From Janthinobacterium sp. Marseille (lineage in GTDB: Bacteria > Pseudomonadota > Gammaproteobacteria > Burkholderiales > Burkholderiaceae_D): a stretch of DNA of 64,000 bases. The DNA lies in NCBI RefSeq assembly GCF_000013625.1, contig NC_009659.1, forward strand, positions 1,240,001 through 1,304,000, read 5' to 3'. Of this stretch, positions 19,084-27,431 are shown piece after piece. The translations under genes and the position numbers were made by a program. How positions within the stretch are numbered: the first letter of the stretch is position 1; the number at the start of each line of letters is the position of its first letter. Under the pieces are notes generated by a model. The model was not told the origin of the DNA, did not search any database, and was given only the letters and a program-made list of their open reading frames with translations.

Positions 19084-19983
19084 ATGCGAGCGCTCAGGGT
19101 GCGCGCCTTATCTGCAGATGCGGATTTCATGTCGCGACTGAAGCAAGGTGATTTCCAATTGCGGATGCACAGTCGCTTCAGCCGGGTCGTCAATCTGCGT
19201 TGCAGCCAGAGTGGGCTCTTGTATTCAGTGGTCTCTTCGGCCCTGGATGATGCACCGAATACTTTGCGCATAGGCTTGAGTGAATTCGACACCTTGCCGC
19301 TAGGCGAAGACGCCGAGTTGTTGCTGGATGACGGGATGTTGCGGCTGGGGAGGGTGCTGGAGATAGAGCTGGATGCGTGTGGCGAATGGTCGCCGCCGCC
19401 AGTGGTGTTTCGCGCCTTTCCACCTGAATATTTTTTAAATATTAGCTCAAGGATTCAGGACGAAAAATTTGCAAACAATAGCATATCGTTTTTTGATTAC
19501 GACGGCAATGACGTTTTCTACCAGGCAATGAGTCAACACCTGGTGCGCGGCAGTACACGCCTGATTGAAGGCATGCGAACGGCGCATGAGCCGCAGATAC
19601 GCAAGGGGCTGAGCGAATTGCTGGGTTTGGGAATAGGGCTGACGCCATCCGGGGATGATTACATCGTTGGTTTGTGTGCGGTGCTGGCCTTGCCGCAGCA
19701 TCCGGCGCACGGCTATATGCGATTGATAGCCGAAGTCATCAGGGAAGGTAAGTCACGCACCAACACGATTAGCTATATGGCTTTAATTAAAGCCGTCGAG
19801 GGCAAGACGCGGGCCAGTATCGGCGCCTTGCTGGCAACAATATTTAACGGGGAATTGTCTTTGTTAAAGGAGCGTATCAAGCCGGTTTTAAACATAGGTT
19901 CCAGCTCGGGAGCGGATATTCTCAGCGGGATCTCGGCCGGCTTGTTACTGAGTAATCACTTGGGGAGTCCACATGCCGCTTAA
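19084..19983 (+). CDS. DUF2877 protein (YlbF/AllH-like), oxamate carbamoyltransferase component candidate
   Basis: A 299-residue soluble protein matching the DUF2877 family. The diagnostic stretch is LLGLGIGLTPSGDDYIVG (residues about 178-196, shared by the family), and a glycine/serine-rich LNIGSSSGADILSGISAG near the C-terminus. The E. coli homologue (YlbF, recently called AllH) sits with FdrA and YlbE and is reported as part of oxamate carbamoyltransferase. ATG 19084 follows GAAGAGAC. The stop overlaps the fdrA start by 11 bases, so expression is coupled. I rate the family as firm and the reaction as inferred. Confidence 0.85.
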   Translation: MRALRVRALSADADFMSRLKQGDFQLRMHSRFSRVVNLRCSQSGLLYSVVSSALDDAPNTLRIGLSEFDTLPLGEDAELLLDDGMLRLGRVLEIELDACGEWSPPPVVFRAFPPEYFLNISSRIQDEKFANNSISFFDYDGNDVFYQAMSQHLVRGSTRLIEGMRTAHEPQIRKGLSELLGLGIGLTPSGDDYIVGLCAVLALPQHPAHGYMRLIAEVIREGKSRTNTISYMALIKAVEGKTRASIGALLATIFNGELSLLKERIKPVLNIGSSSGADILSGISAGLLLSNHLGSPHAA

Positions 19984-21523
19984 GATTTTAATCAAGAAAA
20001 ACACTTACTTCGACTCGGTCTCATTGATGTCGATATCCACCAAGGCGAATCAATTGCCGGACGTGGAGCAGGCTTTTGTCGCGATGGCGACAGAGATGAA
20101 TAAAGGTGTATTGCGTAACCTGAACTTGCTGACGCCTGAACTCGAAGACGCAAAAAATGGCGACCTGATGATTTTGATCAAAGGGGCCAGCGATGAATTG
20201 AATGAACAATCGCTGTTGGCGATAGAAGAATTGTTCAAGAAGAAGCCGGGTGCGAAAGGCGAACATCAAGCCAAGTATGCAACGCTGGCTTCGGCCAGGG
20301 AAAATGTCCCGGGCAGCAACCTCGCCGTTGTCTCCGTGAACGGTGCATATGCGGTACGCGAAGCACGCGCTGCACTGGAGCAAGGACTGAACGTCATGTT
20401 GTTCAGCGATAACGTCAGCGTCGAAGACGAACTCGCATTGAAGCAATTGGCACACAGCAAAGGTTTGCTGATGATGGGGCCGGATTGCGGCACCGCGATT
20501 ATCAATAACAAGGCACTGTGTTTCGGTAACCATGTGCGCCAGGGCAATATCGGCATCATAGGCGCGTCGGGTACCGGCAGCCAGGAACTGAGCGTACGCA
20601 TCCACGATTTCGGCGGCGGCGTTTCGCAACTGATAGGCACCGGTGGGCGCGACCTGCATGAAAAAATCGGCGGCATCATGATGCTGGATGCGATGCGCAT
20701 GCTGGACGCCGACGATCAGACCAAGGTCATCGTCCTCATCTCCAAACCACCGGCAGCATCAGTGGAAAAAAAGGTGCTGGCCGAAATCAGCCGTTGCAGC
20801 AAACCGGTCGTGGTTTGTTTCATCGGTGGCAAGGAAGCGGATGTGGTGAAGGCCGGCGGTGTATTCGCCAAGTCAACCAAAGAAGCGGCGTTGAAAGCGG
20901 TTTTGCTGACAGGTGTGAAGGAAGAGGATCTCGACCTGCATCCGTTGAACTGGCCGCTGATTGAAGAAGTCCGCGCCAAGCTGAAACCGGAACAAAAGTA
21001 TATACGCGGATTATTTTGCGGCGGCACCCTGTGCGATGAAGCCATGTATGCCGCGCTGGAAAAGTATCCGAAGGTCTATAGCAACATCCAGCTCAATCCG
21101 GAATATCGCCTGAAGGATGTCAGCAAGAGCAAGGAACACACCTTCCTCGACTTTGGCGACGACGACTTCACCAATGGCAAGCCGCATCCAATGATCGACC
21201 CATCCAATCGTATCGAGCGCTTGTTGCAGGAAGCGCGCGATCCGGAAGTCGGCGTGATCACGATGGATTTCATCCTCGGTTATGGCTCCCATGCCGATCC
21301 GGTCGGCGTCATGCTGGATGCTATCAACGAAGCGAAATCCATCGCCGCGAAAGAGCAGCGTCATCTGGAAATCCTGGCTTATGTACTGGGTACAGACCTT
21401 GATCGGCCAAATCTGCAGGACCAGATTGAGCGGCTGAGTGCGGCCGGCGTCACGATCGCCAGCAGCAGTGCCAATACCGGCTTGTTATCAAGGGAATTTG
21501 TTTGCAAAGGAGAGGCACAATGA
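19973..21523 (+). CDS. fdrA: FdrA family protein (AllF-like), succinyl-CoA-synthetase-fold
   Basis: A 516-residue relative of succinyl-CoA synthetase. Residues about 190-220 form the Rossmann-like block GIIGASGTGSQELSVRIHDFG, followed by LIGTGGRDL and KVIVLISKPP; the C-terminal half has FCGGTLCDEAM and a VGVITMDFILGYGSHADP segment. The loop that carries the phospho-histidine (GHAGA) in true synthetases is absent: after PVVVCFIGGKEADV the chain goes straight on, so thioester ligase chemistry by the usual His route is unlikely. This fits the newer view of FdrA as a carbamoyltransferase subunit. It overlaps both neighbours, 11 and 4 bases. Confidence 0.9.
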   Translation: MPLKILIKKNTYFDSVSLMSISTKANQLPDVEQAFVAMATEMNKGVLRNLNLLTPELEDAKNGDLMILIKGASDELNEQSLLAIEELFKKKPGAKGEHQAKYATLASARENVPGSNLAVVSVNGAYAVREARAALEQGLNVMLFSDNVSVEDELALKQLAHSKGLLMMGPDCGTAIINNKALCFGNHVRQGNIGIIGASGTGSQELSVRIHDFGGGVSQLIGTGGRDLHEKIGGIMMLDAMRMLDADDQTKVIVLISKPPAASVEKKVLAEISRCSKPVVVCFIGGKEADVVKAGGVFAKSTKEAALKAVLLTGVKEEDLDLHPLNWPLIEEVRAKLKPEQKYIRGLFCGGTLCDEAMYAALEKYPKVYSNIQLNPEYRLKDVSKSKEHTFLDFGDDDFTNGKPHPMIDPSNRIERLLQEARDPEVGVITMDFILGYGSHADPVGVMLDAINEAKSIAAKEQRHLEILAYVLGTDLDRPNLQDQIERLSAAGVTIASSSANTGLLSREFVCKGEAQ

Positions 21524-22950
21524 TGGCCAGCCCACAATTGTTTCAGGAAAAACTGAACGTCATCAATATTGGTATCGAGATGTTCCGCGATGACCTGCAG
21601 GAACAGCAAGTGCCGGTCACCCACCTGAACTGGATGCCACCCGGTCGCGGCAATGTAGATGTCATACGTGCACTGGATCAGGTGGAGAAGTCAGCGCTTG
21701 GTGAAAAGATCGCCAAGGCCAATGCGCAGGCGGTCGAACGCATCATCCAGTCACAACCGGTGCTGATCGGTTTTGACCAGGCGATCAATGTGGTACCCGG
21801 CATGACCAGGACCACCATCCTGCATTCCGGTCCGCCGATTACCTGGGATCGCATGTGTGGTGCGATGAAGGGGGCGGTTACCGGCGCACTGGTATTCGAA
21901 GGTTTGGCAACAGACCTGGCGGATGCCGAGCGTGTCGCGGCTTCCGGCGCGATTACTTTCTCACCGTGCCATGAACATGATTGCGTGGGGTCGATGGCAG
22001 GCGTGACCTCGGCTTCGATGTATATGCATATCGTGGAAAACAAGACCTACGGTAATCGTGCCTATACCAACCTCAGTGAGCAGATGGCAAAGATCCTGCG
22101 CATGGGTGCCAACGATGAAAGCGTGATCATCCGCCTGAACTGGATGCGTGACACGCTGGGACCTATCCTGCGCGATGCGATGAAACTGGCAAAGGAAATT
22201 GATCTGCGCCTGATGCTGGCACAAGCGCTGCACATGGGTGACGAATGCCACAACCGTAATAACGCCGGTACCGTCTTGCTGATCCAGGCCTTGACGCCTT
22301 ACATCATCCAGACCGATTTCACGACACAACAGAAGAAGGAAGTATTTGAATTCGTTGCCAGCAGCGATTACTTCTCCGGTCCGACCTGGATGGCGATGTG
22401 CAAGGCAGCAATGGATTCAGCACATGGCATCGAGTACAGCACTATCGTGACCACCATGGCACGTAACGGTGTGGACTTCGGCATCCGTATCAGCGGCATC
22501 CCGGGCAATGTCTGGTTCACCGGACCATCGCAGCAAGTGATAGGCCCTATGTTTGCCGGGTACAAACCGAAGGATTCCGGCCTCGATATCGGCGACAGCG
22601 CGATTACCGAAACCTATGGCATAGGTGGCTTTGCGATGGCGACGGCACCGGCCATCGTGGCGCTGGTCGGCGGCACGGTAGATGAGGCGATTGATTTCTC
22701 GCGTCAGATGGCAGAAATCACCACCGCACAAAATCCCAACGTCACTATTCCCTTGCTGGAATTCCAGGGCATTGCGACCGGTATCGACCTGGTCAAGGTG
22801 GCACAAAGCGGGATCCTGCCGGTCATCAATACGGCGATCGCGCATAAGGATGCGGGCATAGGCATGATCGGCGCCGGCATCGTTTATCCGCCATTCGAAT
22901 GCTTCGAACAAGCAATCGTTGCTTACGCACAGCGCTATCGCCACGGCTGA
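21520..22950 (+). CDS. DUF1116 protein (YlbE/AllG-like)
   Basis: A 476-residue protein of the DUF1116 family, the usual partner of FdrA. Seen: VTHLNWMPPGRGN near the N-terminus, LIGFDQAINVVPGMT, FSPCHEHDCVGSMAGVTS (His/Cys-rich, a plausible active-site or metal region), and HMGDECHNRNNAG. I chose ATG 21520, which overlaps the fdrA stop as ATGA and is preceded by AAAGGAGAGG; a TTG at 21502 in the same frame lies inside that ribosome site. With DUF2877 and FdrA it should form the carbamoyl-transfer complex. Family firm; activity inferred. Confidence 0.88.
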   Translation: MMASPQLFQEKLNVINIGIEMFRDDLQEQQVPVTHLNWMPPGRGNVDVIRALDQVEKSALGEKIAKANAQAVERIIQSQPVLIGFDQAINVVPGMTRTTILHSGPPITWDRMCGAMKGAVTGALVFEGLATDLADAERVAASGAITFSPCHEHDCVGSMAGVTSASMYMHIVENKTYGNRAYTNLSEQMAKILRMGANDESVIIRLNWMRDTLGPILRDAMKLAKEIDLRLMLAQALHMGDECHNRNNAGTVLLIQALTPYIIQTDFTTQQKKEVFEFVASSDYFSGPTWMAMCKAAMDSAHGIEYSTIVTTMARNGVDFGIRISGIPGNVWFTGPSQQVIGPMFAGYKPKDSGLDIGDSAITETYGIGGFAMATAPAIVALVGGTVDEAIDFSRQMAEITTAQNPNVTIPLLEFQGIATGIDLVKVAQSGILPVINTAIAHKDAGIGMIGAGIVYPPFECFEQAIVAYAQRYRHG

Positions 22951-22966
22951 TTTCATTATGTGAGCA

Positions 22967-22992
22967 ACCCTGCCATCGGCTGGTGGCAGGGT
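22967..22992. repeat. Inverted repeat between the DUF1116 gene and the permease gene
   Basis: Nine-base perfect arms ACCCTGCCA and TGGCAGGGT with an 8-base loop start 16 bases after the DUF1116 stop. No T-tract follows, so it may stabilise the upstream mRNA or cause partial termination rather than end the unit. The remaining gap to the permease (to 23174) holds only its ribosome site AGGAGA (23161-23166). Confidence 0.45.
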
Positions 22993-23174
22993 GATCCCGG
23001 GGAGAAATGCGATGAACTCTTCATAAGCCAGTACTTCAGGAAGCGCCGTAATCCCGGCCGCTAAATAAACGACAGAAAAATTTTGTTCATCCGATTCGGG
23101 TGTGGGACAACTCGCGCCTGCAGAAAGTGAACACACATAAAAAATAACTCGTCTATATCGAGGAGATTGACTGT

Positions 23175-24728
23175 ATGGAAAAGCAGATATGGTGGAAAAA
23201 AGGTGACTGGGCAGCCTACTTCGGTTTGCTGACCAACAACCTGACGAATCTATTGACCATGATGGGCCTCTTGCTCTTTGTGGTTGGTTTGCCGAAAGAA
23301 ATGGTGTACGGCCGTATCACGCCGGCATTTGGCCTGGCCGTGTTTTGCGCCAGTATGTTTTATGGTTACTTCGGTATCAAGATGGCGAAGTCCGGCAATC
23401 GCAAGGACATTACCGCCTTGCCTTCGGGACCGAGCGCACCGTCTATTTTCACGGTGACTTTCCTGGTACTGATGCCGGTTTATCAGCAAACCAAGGATGC
23501 CGAGTTTGCGTTGCAGATCGCGCTGGTCTGGTGCTTCGTCGAAGCGATGATCCTGGTAGGTGGCTCCTTCCTCGGTGAAACCGTCAGGAAGATGATTCCT
23601 CGCACGGTGCTGTTGTCTTGCCTGTCCGGTCTCGGCCTGCTATTGCTGGCGATGAATCCGATGCTGCAGGCATTTGAAACACCGACTGTTTCTTTCATCG
23701 TCCTGTTGCTGATCTTTATTAACTGGTTCGGCAAGTCGCCGTTGTTCGCACGTATTCCTACCGGTTTGCTCTTGCTGGTAGTCGGCACGGTGCTGGCATG
23801 GGCCTTCGGCTTGCAGAGCCCGGAAGCGATCAAGGCATCGCTGGCTTCGTTTGGCTTCAATCCGCCATCCGTGCACATCGATAGCTTCATGCAAGGTTTG
23901 CCGCACGCCTTGCCGTACCTGGCTTCTGCCGTACCGCTGGGCCTGGCTAACTACATCTTCGATCTGGAAAACATTGAAAGCGCACATGCTGCCGGTGATC
24001 CGTACGACACCCGCAACGTGATGCTGGCCAACGGCCTGTCGTCCACGCTGGGTTGCTTCTGCGGCAATCCATTCCCGGTCACCGTCTATGTCGGTCATGC
24101 CGGCTGGAAAGCGATGGGTGCAGGCATAGGTTATACGGTCGCGACCGGTGTCTCCATGCTGCTGGTATCACTGTTTGGCCTGGGGGCCTTCCTGCTGGCG
24201 GTGATTCCGATGACGGCGATTGTTCCCATCCTGGTCTTCATCGGTGTCGTCACGGCCAATCAGGTGGTGCGAGAGACCCCCAAGGTCGAGGTACCTGTCA
24301 TCTTCATTTGCATGTTTCCGTGGATCGCCAACTGGGCTTTGACGATCGTCAACAACGTGATGGCCACGGCGGGTACTTCAGCCAAGGTATTGGGCACGCA
24401 AGCGCTGGCGCATAAGGGGGTTTATTACAACGGGCTGCTGCACCTGGGTAGCGGTGCGCCTCTGGCCAGCATGTTGTGGGGTTGTATCGCGATCTTCGCA
24501 ATCCTGAATCATCCATTGCGTGGTGCGGTGGCAGCTGGCACCGGCGCGTTGCTGGCCTTGCTCGGGATTATCCATGCACCGGTAGTTGGTTTTGCGGCTC
24601 CTGCTTCGATGCCGTTTGTATATGCCTACCTGATGATGTCAGGCGTGTTCCTGGTTAAGCACTATATGGACGTGAGGGCGGCAGTGCCGCTGGCGGTTGA
24701 AGCAGACGGCGGCAAGCTGGCGTCGTAA
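23175..24728 (+). CDS. NCS2/AzgA-like purine or ureide permease
   Basis: Polytopic inner-membrane protein of 517 residues, resembling the xanthine/uracil permease superfamily. Seen: a Trp-rich cytoplasmic N-terminus (IWWKKGDWAAYFG), LTNNLTNLLTMMGLL as first helix, ITALPSGPSAPSIF, and a long run of hydrophobic segments including SAVPLGLANYIFDLENIESA and GCFCGNPFPVTVYVGHAGWKAMG, which match the substrate-site region of the fold. AGGAGA precedes the ATG by 8 bases. Its place between DUF1116 and carbamate kinase makes it the likely importer of the operon's substrate, such as oxalurate or a related ureide; this is not shown by sequence. Confidence 0.78.
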   Translation: MEKQIWWKKGDWAAYFGLLTNNLTNLLTMMGLLLFVVGLPKEMVYGRITPAFGLAVFCASMFYGYFGIKMAKSGNRKDITALPSGPSAPSIFTVTFLVLMPVYQQTKDAEFALQIALVWCFVEAMILVGGSFLGETVRKMIPRTVLLSCLSGLGLLLLAMNPMLQAFETPTVSFIVLLLIFINWFGKSPLFARIPTGLLLLVVGTVLAWAFGLQSPEAIKASLASFGFNPPSVHIDSFMQGLPHALPYLASAVPLGLANYIFDLENIESAHAAGDPYDTRNVMLANGLSSTLGCFCGNPFPVTVYVGHAGWKAMGAGIGYTVATGVSMLLVSLFGLGAFLLAVIPMTAIVPILVFIGVVTANQVVRETPKVEVPVIFICMFPWIANWALTIVNNVMATAGTSAKVLGTQALAHKGVYYNGLLHLGSGAPLASMLWGCIAIFAILNHPLRGAVAAGTGALLALLGIIHAPVVGFAAPASMPFVYAYLMMSGVFLVKHYMDVRAAVPLAVEADGGKLAS

Positions 24729-24761
24729 GTATCAGGTTTTATTCAACACTTTTTTGTAGCG

Positions 24762-24792
24762 CTGCACGGGGCGGCACTTGCCCTCCGTGCAG
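24762..24792. repeat. Hairpin between permease and carbamate kinase genes
   Basis: Arms CTGCACGG and CCGTGCAG flank a 15-base loop, followed by the T-containing ATTAATTTT. It could be a leaky terminator or attenuator that lowers arcC transcription. The ribosome site of arcC is weak (GGGGTC). Confidence 0.4.
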
Positions 24793-24814
24793 ATTAATTT
24801 TCGGGGTCATACTC

Positions 24815-25768
24815 ATGAACGAACTCGTAGTCATCGCCATCGGTGGTAATAGCATTATTACCAGTAATGAACAGCAAAGCATCCAGCATCAGGAAAAGGC
24901 GATCAAGGCAATCGTCAGCAATATCGCCGATATGCTGGAAGGGGGATATAACATTGTTCTTACGCACGGCAATGGCCCGCAGGTAGGGCTGGACCTGCGT
25001 CGTGCCGAAGTGGCGAGTCAGTATGAAGACATTCCTATCGTGCCGCTGGCAAATTGCGTTGCCAATACGCAGGGTGGTATCGGCTATCAGTTGCAACAGG
25101 GACTGGTCAACGAGTTGACGCAACGCGGCATCGATAAACAGGTGATTACACTGATTACCCGCGTCGAAGTGGCGGGAGATGATATCAACTTCAGCAATCC
25201 GACCAAGCCCATCGGTGCGTTCTTCAGTGAGCAGCAACGTGATTTGCTGATGCAGGAGCATCCGGACTGGAAATTCGTCGAAGATTCGGGGCGTGGCTAT
25301 CGTCGCGTCGTGGCGTCGCCGGTACCGGTGAAGGTATTGGAAACCGATGCGATCACATCCTTGCTGGAACGCGGCTTCGTGGTGATTGCGCTGGGTGGTG
25401 GCGGCATACCGGTGGTGCAGGACGGCGATCATTTGTATCGCGGCGTGGATGCTGTGATTGACAAGGACCTCGCCACGACCTTGCTGGCGAAAGAGTTGGA
25501 TGCCGATATCCTGGCGATTACGACTGGCGTAGAAAAAGTCTGCATCAACTTCGGCAAACCGAATCAGCAGGCACTCGGACAGATTACTTCGGAAGAGACA
25601 CGCCGCTATATGTCGGAAGGGCACTTCCCGGCCGGCAGCATGTTGCCTAAAATCGAGGCCAGCCTTAATTTCCTCGCCAGCGGTGGCAGCCGGGTCATCA
25701 TTACTACACCGGAAAAATTGCCGCAGGCGATAAAAAGGGAAACCGGAACCCATATCGTGACGGTATAG
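24815..25768 (+). CDS. arcC: Carbamate kinase
   Basis: Catalyses carbamoyl phosphate + ADP to ATP + carbamate, which decays to CO2 and ammonia. The 317-residue protein has GGNSIIT at the N-terminus, THGNGPQVG (substrate/nucleotide), YRRVVASPVP, GGGGIPVV and VDAVIDKDLAT, all standard for the amino acid kinase-type carbamate kinase. No arginine deiminase genes (arcA, arcB) lie nearby, so the carbamoyl phosphate is expected from the FdrA/DUF1116/DUF2877 system. The E. coli counterpart in the allantoin region is YbcF (AllK). The role is well supported by this context. Confidence 0.94.
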   Translation: MNELVVIAIGGNSIITSNEQQSIQHQEKAIKAIVSNIADMLEGGYNIVLTHGNGPQVGLDLRRAEVASQYEDIPIVPLANCVANTQGGIGYQLQQGLVNELTQRGIDKQVITLITRVEVAGDDINFSNPTKPIGAFFSEQQRDLLMQEHPDWKFVEDSGRGYRRVVASPVPVKVLETDAITSLLERGFVVIALGGGGIPVVQDGDHLYRGVDAVIDKDLATTLLAKELDADILAITTGVEKVCINFGKPNQQALGQITSEETRRYMSEGHFPAGSMLPKIEASLNFLASGGSRVIITTPEKLPQAIKRETGTHIVTV

Positions 25769-25858
25769 TGATTGAACGGCGGGAAGGGTAAGCCAACTGG
25801 TAGTATGAATTTCCCAGTTCCGCCGTTTTGAGCGTAAGCAGTTTCCTGCAGAGACCGT

Positions 25859-26794
25859 ATGAATTCGATTTTTTCAGAAGAAAACCTCCACACCTTCACT
25901 ACGGTGGTCAAACACGCCAGCTTCCGCAAGGCTGCCGAAGAACTGGGGATCACGACCTCGGCAGTCAGCTATACGATCAAACGGATGGAGACCTATCTGG
26001 AGGTCACGCTCTTCATACGCAATACGCGCAATATTGAACTGACCGAATCAGGCTTCTACTTTTATCGCAAGGCCGAAGAGCTCCTGCATGAGTTCCATGC
26101 CATCAAGCGCGGCATCTATACGATGGAGCAGGGGATAGAAGCCAAGATCAGGATATGCATCAATAGCCTCTTGCATACGCCGCGACACACCGCCTTGTTG
26201 TTGCAAGCCCTGAAAAAACATTTCCCGACCTGCCAGATTGCGGTAACCACCGAGGTCTACAACGGCGTGTGGGATGCGATTATCAATAATAACGTCGACA
26301 TTGCGATTGGTGCGCCGGGAACCCTGATGGAAGGCGGCGGCATTGATTACGCCGAGATCGGTTATATCAAATGGGAATTTGTCCTCGCGCCCAGCCATCC
26401 ATTGGCACGCGAGCAGGAGCCGATACCCGAGAGCCAGTTGCGCCTGTTCCCCGCGATTACGGTAAAAGACAGCGCCTATACCATCAACAAGAAGGTGGGA
26501 TGGCTGCTGTACGGACAGGAAGCGATACAGGTGCCGGACTTCAATGCAAAGTGCCAATGCCAGATATTGGGGAATGGCATCGGCTTCCTGCCGGATTACC
26601 TGGTTGCTGAACATTTGCAAAGCGGCGCGCTGGTCAGGAAGCAGGTACAGAACCCGCGACAAAACTCCAATATGCTGCTGGCGACCCAGCAAAGTACATC
26701 AGGGCAAGTGACGCAGTGGATCAAGACTGAATTCGCCAGGGGCGGATCACTACATGCGCTCTATCAGGATTTGCTGCACCAGGACGTCGTTTAA
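25859..26794 (+). CDS. LysR-family transcriptional regulator
   Basis: A 311-residue regulator with an N-terminal winged HTH (TVVKHASFRKAAEELGITTSAVSYTIKRME in short blocks: ASFRKAAEELGIT, AVSYTIKRME) and a type 2 periplasmic-binding-like effector domain (VDIAIGAPG, EFVLAPSHPLA). It follows arcC by 90 bases on the same strand, not divergent as is common for LysR proteins, so it may be part of the operon it controls. Likely activator of the ureide/carbamoyl cluster, with a substrate or product as inducer; inferred from position. The ribosome site is weak. Confidence 0.88.
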   Translation: MNSIFSEENLHTFTTVVKHASFRKAAEELGITTSAVSYTIKRMETYLEVTLFIRNTRNIELTESGFYFYRKAEELLHEFHAIKRGIYTMEQGIEAKIRICINSLLHTPRHTALLLQALKKHFPTCQIAVTTEVYNGVWDAIINNNVDIAIGAPGTLMEGGGIDYAEIGYIKWEFVLAPSHPLAREQEPIPESQLRLFPAITVKDSAYTINKKVGWLLYGQEAIQVPDFNAKCQCQILGNGIGFLPDYLVAEHLQSGALVRKQVQNPRQNSNMLLATQQSTSGQVTQWIKTEFARGGSLHALYQDLLHQDVV

Positions 26795-26920
26795 CCCCTC
26801 CCATCCCAGTCGTCAAAAGAACGCGCCACCTCAGGATTTAGCGGCCTCGTGCAAGCTTTTGAACTTTTCGGCATAATAGCTGCCTATGCAGTTATTGACA
26901 TGACCCCTATTTTGATAAAA

Positions 26921-27406
26921 ATGAAAGAAAAGTTCCCTCCCGGCAGCTATTGCATTGAAGACAGCGTTGGCTATCTGCTCGCCCGTTCGCGTACCAAACT
27001 GGCGAAAAGAGTCGATGCCAAGCTGGCTGCGCATGACATTACTTCGGCCCAGGGCGCGGTAGTGATGATGTTGGCCAGCGGTAATTTTTCGACCGCTGCC
27101 GAACTGTCACGCGAGCTTTACCTGGATTCGGCGTCGATGACGCGCATGGTCGATCGCCTGCAAAAGCGCGGCATGCTGGTGCGTAAACCGCGTGCTGATG
27201 ACCGCCGCGTGATCGATCTGCATTTGACCGAAACCGGTGCGGCATTGGCCGAACAGTTGCCGACCCTGTATTCCGTGGTGTTGAACCAGAGCTTCGCCGA
27301 TTTCAGTGCGGACGAAGTGGACACCCTGAAGAGCCTGTTGCGCAAACTATTGGATAGCAATGCCGGCGATGTCCCCGTCGCAGAAAAAACGGCAAGCAAG
27401 CAGTAA
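26921..27406 (+). CDS. MarR-family regulator of the efflux operon
   Basis: Winged-helix regulator of about 161 residues. HTH region: STAAELSRELYLDSASMTRMVDRLQKRGML in blocks (AAELSRELYLD, ASMTRMVDRLQ), then the wing PRADDRRVIDLHLTETG. The start is uncertain: the frame is open from GTG 26849 and has ATGs at 26900 and 26921; I use 26921 because family homology begins there and length is then typical. It lies 25 bases before the outer-membrane factor gene, so it is first gene of the efflux operon and probably represses it, responding to a toxic substrate. Confidence 0.85.
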   Translation: MKEKFPPGSYCIEDSVGYLLARSRTKLAKRVDAKLAAHDITSAQGAVVMMLASGNFSTAAELSRELYLDSASMTRMVDRLQKRGMLVRKPRADDRRVIDLHLTETGAALAEQLPTLYSVVLNQSFADFSADEVDTLKSLLRKLLDSNAGDVPVAEKTASKQ

Positions 27407-27431
27407 ATAAAAATAACTAGCAGGATCAATC

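Noticed and set aside
24815..25768. Arginine deiminase pathway
   Set aside because: Only carbamate kinase is present; arginine deiminase and ornithine carbamoyltransferase genes are absent, and the FdrA set explains the source of carbamoyl phosphate better.
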